Source of the DNA: a bacterium
Lineage (GTDB): Bacteria > Patescibacteriota > Microgenomatia > JAUYPR01
NCBI GenBank assembly: GCA_030695785.1
Contig: JAUYPR010000042.1
Location: 1-20,231 of the forward strand
Reading direction: 5' to 3'
Length of the DNA: 20,231 nt
Shown: piece after piece, positions 6,282 through 14,919 of the stretch
How positions within the stretch are numbered: the stretch's first letter is position 1
Layout: each line of letters begins with the position of its first letter
Program-made: the position numbers and the translations under genes
Notes under the pieces: generated by a model
The model's database searches: none
What the model was told of the DNA's origin: nothing
What the model saw: only the letters and a program-made list of their open reading frames with translations

Positions 6282-7262
6282 ATGATGAAGAAGGCCATTT
6301 TTCTCACTCCACCTGCGCTTTTTTTAATAATACTTGTCGCGTGTTTTCTTGCATGGCGCTGGTGGCAGGGTGCACTGCAATCGCCCTCGGCAACAGACGC
6401 GCAGAAAATTTTTGTCATTCAAGAAGGTGAGGCGATTCAATCGGTCGGACAACGGCTCTATAAAGAAGGACTGATTAAAAGTCCGACGGCATTTCGGCTC
6501 TATCTCCGCTTTTCCGGCGTCGGACAAAAAATTCAAGCGGGCGACTTTCGGCTTCGACCAAACATGCCTCTTACAGATCTTGTACGCGAACTGCAACATG
6601 GACAACTGGATATTTGGGTGACCCTTATTGAAGGGTGGCGGGTGGAAGAGTTCGCGGAGGAAGTTGAACGTGTGTTTGGACTATCTCCGTCGGACTTTCA
6701 ACTCGTTTCCGAAGAAGGCTATATGTTCCCCGACACCTATCTCTTTCCACGTGACGTGTCTGCCGCGACAATTGCGGCTCGTTTGAAAGCAGAATTTGAG
6801 ACCCGTTTGAGTGTAAAGATGCGCGAAGTACTTCGAGCGCAAGGACGAACAGTGGAAGATGTGGTCATCCTCGCGTCGCTCGTTGAGCGCGAAGCGCACA
6901 AAGATCCAGACCGCGCCATTGTTGCTGGGATTTTGCAAAACAGGCTTGCTTTGAGGATGCCATTGCAAGTAGACGCGACAGTGCAGTATGCGTTAGGGTA
7001 CCAAGATCAAGAGCAGAAATCGCCGTGGTGGAAGCAAGATCTCACGACCGATGACCTACAGGTCGATTCACCCTACAACACCTACCGGCACATCGGTCTT
7101 CCGCCCGCACCGATTTGCAACCCCGGGCTATCCGCGCTCACCGCGGCAGTGTATCCACAGGAGACCGATTATCTCTATTACATTCACGACCGCGACGGAA
7201 ATATTTACTACGCAACCACGAACGAAGAGCATGAAGTAAACAAAAATAAGATTGGTATATGA
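6282..7262 (+). CDS. mltG: Endolytic murein transglycosylase MltG (YceG-like)
   Basis: The start at 6282 (MMKKAIF, 326 residues) is chosen because a -10 box sits eight bases upstream. An in-frame ATG at 6261 would lie upstream of the predicted transcription start. Numbering from 6282, residues ~4-24 are the membrane anchor, ~43-105 resemble the LysM-like subdomain of the family, and the YceG domain follows. Visible blocks are EGWRVEEFAEEV, EEGYMFPDTYLFP, ILASLVERE with the catalytic Glu202, NRLALRMPLQVDATVQYAL, SPYNTYRHIGLPPAPICNPG and a terminal NEEHE. MltG cleaves nascent glycan strands at the membrane to end elongation. The gene sits after the sortase and baseplate-J-like genes but has its own control region, and no terminator separates it from the rpoB promoter. 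Confidence 0.94.
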   Translation: MMKKAIFLTPPALFLIILVACFLAWRWWQGALQSPSATDAQKIFVIQEGEAIQSVGQRLYKEGLIKSPTAFRLYLRFSGVGQKIQAGDFRLRPNMPLTDLVRELQHGQLDIWVTLIEGWRVEEFAEEVERVFGLSPSDFQLVSEEGYMFPDTYLFPRDVSAATIAARLKAEFETRLSVKMREVLRAQGRTVEDVVILASLVEREAHKDPDRAIVAGILQNRLALRMPLQVDATVQYALGYQDQEQKSPWWKQDLTTDDLQVDSPYNTYRHIGLPPAPICNPGLSALTAAVYPQETDYLYYIHDRDGNIYYATTNEEHEVNKNKIGI

Positions 7263-7282
7263 ATACAATATATACCGACGAC

Positions 7283-7312
7283 TTGACAAACATGTTGTAT
7301 CTCTGCTATAAC
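7283..7312 (+). promoter_or_regulatory. Strong sigma-70-type promoter of rpoB
   Basis: A consensus TTGACA (7283-7288) is followed by 18 bases and TATAAC (7307-7312), preceded by TGC (extended -10). The predicted start is near 7319, leaving an 88-base leader before rpoB. Confidence 0.8.
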
Positions 7313-7338
7313 TAACATTAGTTTCCTGCGATAAAAGC

Positions 7339-7365
7339 GGCGTACGTTGTTGTACGCCTTCTTTT
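7339..7365 (+). terminator. Terminator-like hairpin in the rpoB leader (possible attenuator)
   Basis: GGCGTAC (7339-7345) and GTACGCC (7352-7358) form a perfect 7-base-pair stem with loop GTTGTT, followed by TTCTTTT. An AAAAG run upstream (7333-7337) can extend the stem against CTTTT across a small bulge. It lies about 20 bases after the predicted start site and 42 bases before the rpoB ATG, so it acts on rpoB transcription rather than ending mltG alone. Confidence 0.6.
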
Positions 7366-7406
7366 GTCGTCGAGTGCGGAATCTCTGCTTTTGAATCTAA
7401 CAACCT

Positions 7407-10400
7407 ATGGCTTCCCTCATCTCACGCCATTCTTTTCATGAACAAACAAACGAGCTTCCTCCGCTCAACCTCAATCAATTGCAAAAAGATTCTTACACAT
7501 GGTTTTTAAAAGAAGGTTTATTTGAGTCGCTTGAAGAAATTTCGCCTATTGAAGATTTCACCGGAAAAAATTGGCGATTGACCATCGAAAAGCCAGAACT
7601 CGGACGCGCCAAGCATACTGCCGAGGAAGCGATAGACAAGGGGTTAAACTTCGACGCGCCGTTGCATGCCGAAGCGCTCTTAGAAAATATCCGCGCAGAG
7701 AAAAAGATGCGGCAAACGGTTTTTCTTGGCGATTTTCCCCTCATGACTGAGCGGGGAACATTCATTATTAATGGCATTGAACGCGCGGTGGTCAACCAAA
7801 TTGTCCGTGCGCCTGGAGTCTATATTCTCGGTGAGGTTGACACGACCACCGGCCAAACGCTGCATTTTGCAGAAGTACGCCCGCTGCGTGGTTCATGGCT
7901 TGAATTTCATATCGCACGAAACGGCACTGTCACAGTGCGGATTGACCGTCGGCGCAAATTTCCGGCAACTGTCTTTTTGCGTGCGATTGGGCTGGGCACG
8001 AATGAAGAGATTTTGAAAGCGTTTGCAGATACCCCGGACGCCTTGCCGTTGTTGGAAAAGACGATCGAAAAAGACCCCACCACGTCGCAAGACGAAGCAC
8101 TGCTCGAGCTCTACAAAAAACTTCGCCCTGGCGACCCGGTCGTTTTGGAAAATGCACGGGTGATGTTGCGTACGATGTTTTTTGATCCACGCCGCTATAC
8201 GCTTGGGCGAACGGGGCGGTACAAAATGAATAAGCGTTTAGGCACAAATCTTCCAAATATCCGTGACTACTGGGTGATAACAAAAGATGATGTCTTGGCA
8301 ACCCTCAAGTTGTTATTTTCTGTGCAGCGGGGGATGGGCCGCGTGGATGATATTGACCATTTGGCCAATCGCTGTGTACGGCGCGTGGGCGAGTTGGTGC
8401 AGCAAAACGCGCTCCGTGTTGGGCTGTTACGGCTCGAGCGCGCGATTCGCGAGCGTATGAGCATGCTTTCACCCGAAGAAGAAATGACGCCGGGACAGCT
8501 TGTCAATGCACGGCCCATTATTGCCGCGCTCAATGAATTTTTCCGCCAAAGCCAACTTTCGGCCATTTTAGACCAAACGAATCCGCTTTCGGAAATCGAC
8601 AACATCCGCCGTTTGTCTGTGATGGGGACGGGCGGGATTACGCGGGAGCGCGCGTCGTTTTCCATCCGCGACATTAATCATTCGCAATATGGGCGGATTT
8701 GTCCGATTCGATCACCCGAAGGGCCGAATATCGGCTTGGTGACCTATCTGGCACTGTTTGCGCGCATCAACGACTATGGCTTTTTAGAAACGCCGTATCG
8801 TAAGGTGGTCAAAAACACCCGCAATGGGAAGATGAACGTTTTGCATGACATTGTGTACCTAACTGCAGACGATGAGGAAAAGGCGACCATCACACACGCA
8901 GAAGTTTCCATGGACAAAAACGGCTTTTTATTGGACGAACGTGTTCCGGTTCGTCACAACGGAACATTCTTTACCGCGCCCGTGAGTGTTGTCACCATGA
9001 TGGACGTCAGCCCCCGGCAAATTGTGGGTACCTCTGCATCGCTCATTCCATTCCTTGCGCATGATGAAGCAAATAGGGCATTGATGAGCACACATATGCA
9101 GTGTCAAGCGGTGCCCTTGTTGCAGCCCTCCGCGCCATTTATTGGGACCGATATGGAACGGACCGTGTCGCAAAGCATGGGACGCGTTTTTTATAATGAT
9201 ACTCCTGGAGTTGTGGAGGAGGCAGATAGTACGAAGGTGGTGGTGAAAACAAATGATGGGCGGAAAACTTATCCGATTCAGAAATTTGTCCGTACACCGC
9301 AAAGTACATGCTATTCCCAAACGCGGGCGGTTGGCATCGGCGACAAAGTCGAGCGTGGAGATTTATTAGTTGACGGCCCGGCGTCTGACGGTGGAGAGTT
9401 GGCGTTGGGGCAGAATCTCCTCATTGCGTACATGAGTTTTGATGGGCTTGGGTATGAAGACGCGATTGTAATTTCAGATCGGTTGGTGCGTGAGGATGCG
9501 CTTTCCTCGATTCACATTGAGGAATATGAAACCGCCGTGGTGGATACCAAACTTGGTCCTGAAGAAACCACGCGCGACATTCCCAATGTCGGCGAGGAAG
9601 ATTTGGCAAATTTGGATGAAAACGGCATCGTGGTGATCGGCGCCAATGTTGGCCCGAACGATATTCTTGTGGGGAAAATTGCCCCGAAGGGTGAAACAGA
9701 ACTTACGGCAGAAGAGCGGTTGCTCCATGCGATCTTTGGTGAAAAGGCGCGGGAAGTACGCGACACGAGTTTGCGCATGCCGCACGGTGAGCGTGGGACA
9801 GTGGTGGACGTCAAAATTCTCTCGCGGGAAAAAGGGGATGAGCTTGAACCAGGGACGAATCAACTCATGAAGGTGAAAGTTGCGCAAATGCGCAAAGTGA
9901 CGGTTGGAGACAAACTTGCTGGCCGCCACGGAAACAAAGGGATTATCTCAAAGATTGTTCCCCAGGCCGACATGCCGCACACTGCAGATGGGATGCCGAT
10001 GGATATTGTGATTTCGCCTCTGTCGGTTCTTGCCCGGATGAATTTAGGGCAGCTTTTGGAAGCGCATTTGGGACTGGCTGCATACAAACTGAATATTCGA
10101 TATGCACTTCCGGTTTTTGAATCCGTCACGGAAGACGATATACGTACGGAACTTCGCAAGGCCGGACTTCCTGAAAGCGGCAAAATGGTTCTGTACGATG
10201 GGCGCACTGGTAACCGGTTTGATCAGGAAGTGGTCGTGGGGATTGCCTATATTATGAAGCTCATTCACATGGTGGAAGACAAAACCCATGCGCGTTCTAC
10301 CGGTCCGTATTCGCTCGTCACGCAGCAGCCATTAGGCGGAAAAGCGCAAATGGGTGGACAACGGCTTGGAGAAATGGAAGTGTGGGCGCTCGAATCACAC

Positions 10401-10703
10401 CGAGCTGCGCACGTGCTGCAGGAGATGTTAACCATTAAAAGCGATGATGTCGTGGGTCGCTCCAAAGCGTTTGAAGCAATTGTGAAGGGTGCGGATATTC
10501 CGCAGGCGTTAGTGCCAGAGTCATTCAAGGTTTTAGTGAAAGAGCTTAATAGCTTGTCGATTCGTGTGGACGCGATTTTGGCCAAACGGAAGAAAGCAGA
10601 AGGCATCGTGGAAACTGCGGTGAAAGAAGCAAGTGAAGTGATTGAAGAAGCGAATAAAACTGAAGTTTCCGGTGACATTGTTGAGACGGAGAAAAAACCA
10701 TGA
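7407..10703 (+). CDS. rpoB: DNA-directed RNA polymerase subunit beta
   Basis: The 1098-residue beta subunit is complete but shorter than the E. coli protein (1342), consistent with absent lineage-specific insertions. Family blocks appear in order: TERGTFIINGIERAVVNQIV (114-133), the rifampicin region (382-406), YGRICPIRSPEGPNIGL (428-444), KIAPKGETELT, VGDKLAGRHGNKGIISKI, and QPLGGKAQMGGQRLGEMEVW near the end. At positions equivalent to E. coli 513, 514 and 526 it has Ala386, Ile387 and Asn399 instead of Gln, Phe and His, while Asp516 and Ser531 equivalents are kept. There is no intein or intron. No Shine-Dalgarno precedes the ATG. The upstream neighbours are not rplJ/rplL. The stop overlaps rpoC (ATGA at 10700-10703). 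Confidence 0.99.
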   Translation: MASLISRHSFHEQTNELPPLNLNQLQKDSYTWFLKEGLFESLEEISPIEDFTGKNWRLTIEKPELGRAKHTAEEAIDKGLNFDAPLHAEALLENIRAEKKMRQTVFLGDFPLMTERGTFIINGIERAVVNQIVRAPGVYILGEVDTTTGQTLHFAEVRPLRGSWLEFHIARNGTVTVRIDRRRKFPATVFLRAIGLGTNEEILKAFADTPDALPLLEKTIEKDPTTSQDEALLELYKKLRPGDPVVLENARVMLRTMFFDPRRYTLGRTGRYKMNKRLGTNLPNIRDYWVITKDDVLATLKLLFSVQRGMGRVDDIDHLANRCVRRVGELVQQNALRVGLLRLERAIRERMSMLSPEEEMTPGQLVNARPIIAALNEFFRQSQLSAILDQTNPLSEIDNIRRLSVMGTGGITRERASFSIRDINHSQYGRICPIRSPEGPNIGLVTYLALFARINDYGFLETPYRKVVKNTRNGKMNVLHDIVYLTADDEEKATITHAEVSMDKNGFLLDERVPVRHNGTFFTAPVSVVTMMDVSPRQIVGTSASLIPFLAHDEANRALMSTHMQCQAVPLLQPSAPFIGTDMERTVSQSMGRVFYNDTPGVVEEADSTKVVVKTNDGRKTYPIQKFVRTPQSTCYSQTRAVGIGDKVERGDLLVDGPASDGGELALGQNLLIAYMSFDGLGYEDAIVISDRLVREDALSSIHIEEYETAVVDTKLGPEETTRDIPNVGEEDLANLDENGIVVIGANVGPNDILVGKIAPKGETELTAEERLLHAIFGEKAREVRDTSLRMPHGERGTVVDVKILSREKGDELEPGTNQLMKVKVAQMRKVTVGDKLAGRHGNKGIISKIVPQADMPHTADGMPMDIVISPLSVLARMNLGQLLEAHLGLAAYKLNIRYALPVFESVTEDDIRTELRKAGLPESGKMVLYDGRTGNRFDQEVVVGIAYIMKLIHMVEDKTHARSTGPYSLVTQQPLGGKAQMGGQRLGEMEVWALESHRAAHVLQEMLTIKSDDVVGRSKAFEAIVKGADIPQALVPESFKVLVKELNSLSIRVDAILAKRKKAEGIVETAVKEASEVIEEANKTEVSGDIVETEKKP
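10688..10691 (+). promoter_or_regulatory. Shine-Dalgarno of rpoC
   Basis: GGAG lies eight bases before the rpoC ATG, within the last codons of rpoB. It is one of few convincing Shine-Dalgarno sites in the window. Confidence 0.6.
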
Positions 10704-13700
10704 CCACCGACCTGACCGAATTTGACGGCTTACGCCTGATCCTTGCATCCCCAGAGGATATCAAGGGGTGGTCGCACGGAGAAGTGACCAAGGCCGAAAC
10801 GATTAACTACCGGACGCTCAAGCCGGAAAAAGATGGGCTTTTTTCGGAAAGCATCTTCGGACCGACCAAAGACTGGGAGTGTTACTGCGGAAAATATAAA
10901 CGCATTCGGTACCGCGGTGTCATTTGCGATAAGTGCGGTGTGGAGGTCACGCAATCCAAAGTGCGTCGAGAACGTATGGGGCATCTGACCCTTGCATCGC
11001 CCGTGGTGCATGCATGGTTTTTCCGCGGCGCCCCCACCAAACTCTCGTTGTTACTGGATATGTCGCCGCGCCAGCTTGAATCTGTCATTTACTTTGCTCA
11101 GTATCTCGTGACGCATGTGGATGAGGGGGTCAAAAAAGCCACACACGCGCGTCTTGAGGACGCTTCAGAAAAGCGTAAGGATCAGTTGCGTCGTGATGTT
11201 GGGGAAACAATAAAGGCAGAAGAAGAACGCGCGAAAGAAGAGATGGAGCAGATAAAAAAAGCGGAAAAAGCGAGAGATGATGTGCACTTACGCGTGGACA
11301 GTGTTCGTTTGAAGATGCGCCAGCAAGTCCAGCTGCTCCGCGAGCGGTTGGTGGTGGAGCAAAGTCGAGCTGAAGAAATTTATAAAACCGTTGGCCAAAT
11401 GGTCGAAGATATTGACGGGCAAACCTTTTTGTCCGAGGAAGAATACGACAAACTGCATGAATACGACGCGGTGGACTTTTTCACCGTCAAGATGGGCGGG
11501 GAAGCAATGAACGACGTTTTGTCGAAGATTAACCTGACGGAGCTTTCCGAACAACTTCGGGAAGAACTTGCCGGAGCGTCGGGTGCCCGGCATATCAAAC
11601 TGACGAAACGGCTTCGATTGGTTGAAGGTATGCGGCATGCAAATATTTCACCGACATGGATGGTTTTGCAAATTTTGCCGATCCTCCCACCGGATCTTCG
11701 GCCCATGGTTCAGCTTTCCGGCGGCCGGTTTGCCACCTCTGACTTAAATGACTTGTATCGCCGCGTGATTAACCGGAATAACCGTTTGAAGCGCCTGATG
11801 GATTTAGGCGCGCCGGAAATTATTTTGCGGAACGAAAAGCGCATGCTGCAAGAATCGGTGGACGCGTTGATTGATTCTTCGCACCGACCCAATACCAGGC
11901 TGACCACGCGTTTACGTTCGCTTTCGGACATGCTGCGTGGGAAGCAAGGACGATTCCTCCAAAATCTTCTTGGCAAGCGCGTTGACTATTCGGGCCGTTC
12001 GGTTATCGTGGTCGGGCCGGAGCTCAAACTGCATCAGGCGGGGCTGCCAAAAGAGATGGCGCTTGAGATGTTCAAGCCGTTCGTTTTGCGGGAACTTATT
12101 TCCCAAGGCTATGCGCCGAATGTGAAGAGCGCGAAGCACGTGTTGGAACACCGAAGTCCTGAAGTGTGGGATATTCTTGAAGAAATTACGGCTGCTCACC
12201 CGATTCTTTTGAACCGCGCACCGACTCTGCACAAGCTTGGATTTCAAGCGTTTTACCCGGTGTTGATTGAAGGCAATGCGATTCGCATTCATCCGTGTGT
12301 GTGCGCGGGGTACAATGCCGACTTCGACGGCGACCAGATGGCGGTGCATGTTCCACTCTCCAAGCTCGCGCAGGAAGAAACAATCGAGCGGATGCTTGCG
12401 GTCAATAACCTTTTACGTCCGGCCGACGGTTCGCCGATCACGATTCCAAACAAAGAAATGGCGCTTGGGTGTTACTACCTCACGACCATTGACGACACCG
12501 TGCCTGTTGCCAAGACGATCTTCGGCTCATTCGATGAAGCGATTGCCGCTTCCCAAATCGGGATCATCAACCGCAAACAGCGGATCAAGGTCTTTTCTGA
12601 CGAGGCAAAGGGTATGATGGAAACCACGGTTGGCCGCATTATCTTTAATGAGGTTTTGCCTACGGGCATTGATTTTATCAATGCTCCGGTGAAGGCAGAA
12701 ACGATCCGTGTTCTTATCACGCAAGCGCTGCGTTTGTGTCCGCACGATGACGTGATTCTCCTTATTGACGGACTCAAATCATTGGGATTTGAGTCTGCCA
12801 CCGAAGCCGGGTTATCGGTCGCGGTATCGGACATCCGCATTTATCCAAAGAAAGCCGAGATTATTGCCGAGGCGGATAAAAGGGCTTCCGACATTGAACG
12901 CAATCTTCGCCGTGGGTTGATTACAAAAGAAGAGCAAGGGCGGTTGTCGAATGAAATTTGGATTGAGACGACCGATCGGTTGGCCGAGCTCACGTGGGCG
13001 AATTTTGAAAAAGACAACGCGGTCCGTACGATTATCGACTCCGGTGGAACGCGCGCGACCGGAGATCAGATTAAACAACTGGCTGGAATGCGTGGGCTTG
13101 TGTCCGATCCGACCGGCCACATTGTGGAATTGCCGACAAAGTCGAATTACCGTGAAGGGTTATCGGTCTTTGAATATTTTACCTCCTCTCGTGGTGCGCG
13201 CAAGGGACTTGCGGATAAGGCGCTGAAGACCGCGGAAGCAGGATATCTGACGCGGCGGTTGGTGGATGTCGCGCATGATGTGATTATCCGGAAAGACGAC
13301 TGCGAGACAAAAGAAGGTATAACCATTCGGCCGGACGATCCGCGCCGCCGGTCGTTCGGCGACCGTGCACTGGGCCGTGTGGTTTTGAGTCCGGTGAAAG
13401 ACAAAAAGAACGGGAAAGTGATCCTGCCGGCAGGTGCGTTGGTTGACGATCGAACGTTGCAGCTATTAGAGGACGCGAATATCGAAACCATTGAGGTTCG
13501 AACGCCGCTCATGTGTACGCTGCGCTATGGTATGTGCGCGCAGTGTTACGGCATGGATCTCTCGACAAAGAAATTGGTTGAAGTCGGTACACCGGTAGGT
13601 GTTGTTGCCGCGCAGTCCATCGGTGAACCGGGGACACAATTGACCATGCGGACGTTCCATTTGGGCGGCATTGTCGGGATGGACATCACGCAAGGGTTAC

Positions 13701-14461
13701 CACGCGTGGAGGAATTGTTCGAAGTCCGCGTGCCGAAAGTGTCGGTGCCGATTGCGGATATGCAGGGTCGCGTTGACGTTTCCGACGTCGCAGACGGAAC
13801 ACAAATCACCATCAAGCCGACAACAGAGAGCACATCTGGAGAAAAAGAAGACATCCGTACCTATCTTTTGCCGCCCACGTTAGAGGTGACCATGAAAACC
13901 GGCGATTTGGTGGTTCCTGGACAACCGTTGGCAGCCGGACACGTGGATGTGAAAGAAATTTTGAATGTGCAAGGGCTGCGCCCGGCGCAGCAATATATTA
14001 TTGACGGCGCGCAAGAAGTGTATGAGTCGCAGGGTGTGCATATTAACGATCGGCACTTTGAAGTGATTGTGCGCAAAATGTGCGACAAGGTGCGCATTGA
14101 AAAAGTGGGCGATACCACCATGCTTCCCGGAGAATTAGTGGACCGGTACCGCTTTGAGCAGGAAAATGAACGAGCATCGACGACTGGCGGGAAGAAAGCC
14201 ATTGCAAAACTCACCATTCTTGGTATTACAAGAGCGTCTTTGTTTACCGAGTCATTCCTTTCCGCCGCGTCGTTCCAAGAAACCTCAAATGTGCTTACTG
14301 ATTCTAGTGTGACGGGGCGCGTCGATCGTTTGTTGGGTCTCAAAGAAAACGTAATCATCGGTCGGTTGATTCCAACTGACCCTGAGCGAGCGGTTATCGA
14401 AGAGGCAATTCTGAACCTCGGTCAAGAAGGATATTTCCAGCCCGAATCTGGGGACGCGTGA
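10700..14461 (+). CDS. rpoC: DNA-directed RNA polymerase subunit beta'
   Basis: A complete 1253-residue beta' subunit. The first zinc site is Cys61, Cys63, Cys76 and Cys79 (CYCG ... CDKC). The catalytic Mg-binding loop NADFDGDQMAVHVP places Asp541, Asp543 and Asp545 at the active centre. The second zinc site uses Cys868 (DCETKEG) and Cys939, Cys946 and Cys949 (CTLRYGMCAQC). The bridge-helix/trigger-loop block GEPGTQLTMRTFHLGG is intact. Between YFAQYLVTHVDEG and FLSEEEYDKL there is a highly charged helical insert of roughly 90 residues predicted as a coiled coil. A similar insert is found in actinobacterial beta' but not in E. coli or Bacillus (from memory of those sequences). Translation is coupled to rpoB by ATGA plus a good Shine-Dalgarno. 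Confidence 0.99.
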   Translation: MTTDLTEFDGLRLILASPEDIKGWSHGEVTKAETINYRTLKPEKDGLFSESIFGPTKDWECYCGKYKRIRYRGVICDKCGVEVTQSKVRRERMGHLTLASPVVHAWFFRGAPTKLSLLLDMSPRQLESVIYFAQYLVTHVDEGVKKATHARLEDASEKRKDQLRRDVGETIKAEEERAKEEMEQIKKAEKARDDVHLRVDSVRLKMRQQVQLLRERLVVEQSRAEEIYKTVGQMVEDIDGQTFLSEEEYDKLHEYDAVDFFTVKMGGEAMNDVLSKINLTELSEQLREELAGASGARHIKLTKRLRLVEGMRHANISPTWMVLQILPILPPDLRPMVQLSGGRFATSDLNDLYRRVINRNNRLKRLMDLGAPEIILRNEKRMLQESVDALIDSSHRPNTRLTTRLRSLSDMLRGKQGRFLQNLLGKRVDYSGRSVIVVGPELKLHQAGLPKEMALEMFKPFVLRELISQGYAPNVKSAKHVLEHRSPEVWDILEEITAAHPILLNRAPTLHKLGFQAFYPVLIEGNAIRIHPCVCAGYNADFDGDQMAVHVPLSKLAQEETIERMLAVNNLLRPADGSPITIPNKEMALGCYYLTTIDDTVPVAKTIFGSFDEAIAASQIGIINRKQRIKVFSDEAKGMMETTVGRIIFNEVLPTGIDFINAPVKAETIRVLITQALRLCPHDDVILLIDGLKSLGFESATEAGLSVAVSDIRIYPKKAEIIAEADKRASDIERNLRRGLITKEEQGRLSNEIWIETTDRLAELTWANFEKDNAVRTIIDSGGTRATGDQIKQLAGMRGLVSDPTGHIVELPTKSNYREGLSVFEYFTSSRGARKGLADKALKTAEAGYLTRRLVDVAHDVIIRKDDCETKEGITIRPDDPRRRSFGDRALGRVVLSPVKDKKNGKVILPAGALVDDRTLQLLEDANIETIEVRTPLMCTLRYGMCAQCYGMDLSTKKLVEVGTPVGVVAAQSIGEPGTQLTMRTFHLGGIVGMDITQGLPRVEELFEVRVPKVSVPIADMQGRVDVSDVADGTQITIKPTTESTSGEKEDIRTYLLPPTLEVTMKTGDLVVPGQPLAAGHVDVKEILNVQGLRPAQQYIIDGAQEVYESQGVHINDRHFEVIVRKMCDKVRIEKVGDTTMLPGELVDRYRFEQENERASTTGGKKAIAKLTILGITRASLFTESFLSAASFQETSNVLTDSSVTGRVDRLLGLKENVIIGRLIPTDPERAVIEEAILNLGQEGYFQPESGDA

Positions 14462-14467
14462 TACAAT
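14459..14467 (+). promoter_or_regulatory. Possible internal promoter for leaderless rpsL
   Basis: TGATACAAT, an extended -10, overlaps the rpoC stop codon. It ends seven bases before the rpsL ATG at 14475, so the predicted start falls at about 14474. No -35 box is evident. Confidence 0.4.
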
Positions 14468-14474
14468 AACGTCT

Positions 14475-14915
14475 ATGCCAACGATTCAACAGCTCATTCG
14501 AAAAGGACGCTCGGCAAAGGGGAAAAAAGTGCACGCAGGAGCGCTGCGTCGTGTGTATAACGCGCGGACATACAAAACATCCATGCTGTTTGCACCGTTC
14601 AAGCGAGGCGTGTGTACGGTGGTGAAAACCATGACGCCGAAAAAACCAAACTCTGCGCTACGGAAAGTCGCGCGGGTGCGGTTATCCAACCGTATGGAAG
14701 TAACGGCCTACATTCCCGGTATTGGACATGAACTTGCGGAACATTCGGTCGTGTTGGTTCGAGGCGGCCGCGTGAGGGATTTGCCTGGAGTGAAATACCA
14801 TATTGTCCGCGGCAAGCTGGATGCGACTGGTGTGGTGAACAGAAAACAAGGACGCAGTTTGTATGGAACCAAAGCCGAAGGTAGAACAAAAACTGCCGCG
14901 AAAGGAACCGCGTAA
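14475..14915 (+). CDS. rpsL: 30S ribosomal protein S12
   Basis: The 146-residue S12 has the universal blocks FKRGVCTVV, TPKKPNSALRKVARVRLSN, EVTAYIPGIGH, VRGGRVRDLPGVKYHIVRG and RKQGRSLYG. It is longer than the ~124-residue E. coli protein, mainly through a basic segment between the N-terminal MPTIQQLIRKGR and FKRGVC and a longer C-terminal tail. Of the two lysines linked to streptomycin action, the one in TPKKPNS is kept, while the one in RVKDLPG is Arg101 here. The usual GEGHNLQEH reads GIGHELAEH. S12 sits in the decoding centre of the small subunit. It starts 13 bases after rpoC, without a Shine-Dalgarno, and may also be made from a leaderless transcript. Confidence 0.98.
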   Translation: MPTIQQLIRKGRSAKGKKVHAGALRRVYNARTYKTSMLFAPFKRGVCTVVKTMTPKKPNSALRKVARVRLSNRMEVTAYIPGIGHELAEHSVVLVRGGRVRDLPGVKYHIVRGKLDATGVVNRKQGRSLYGTKAEGRTKTAAKGTA

Positions 14916-14919
14916 ATAT

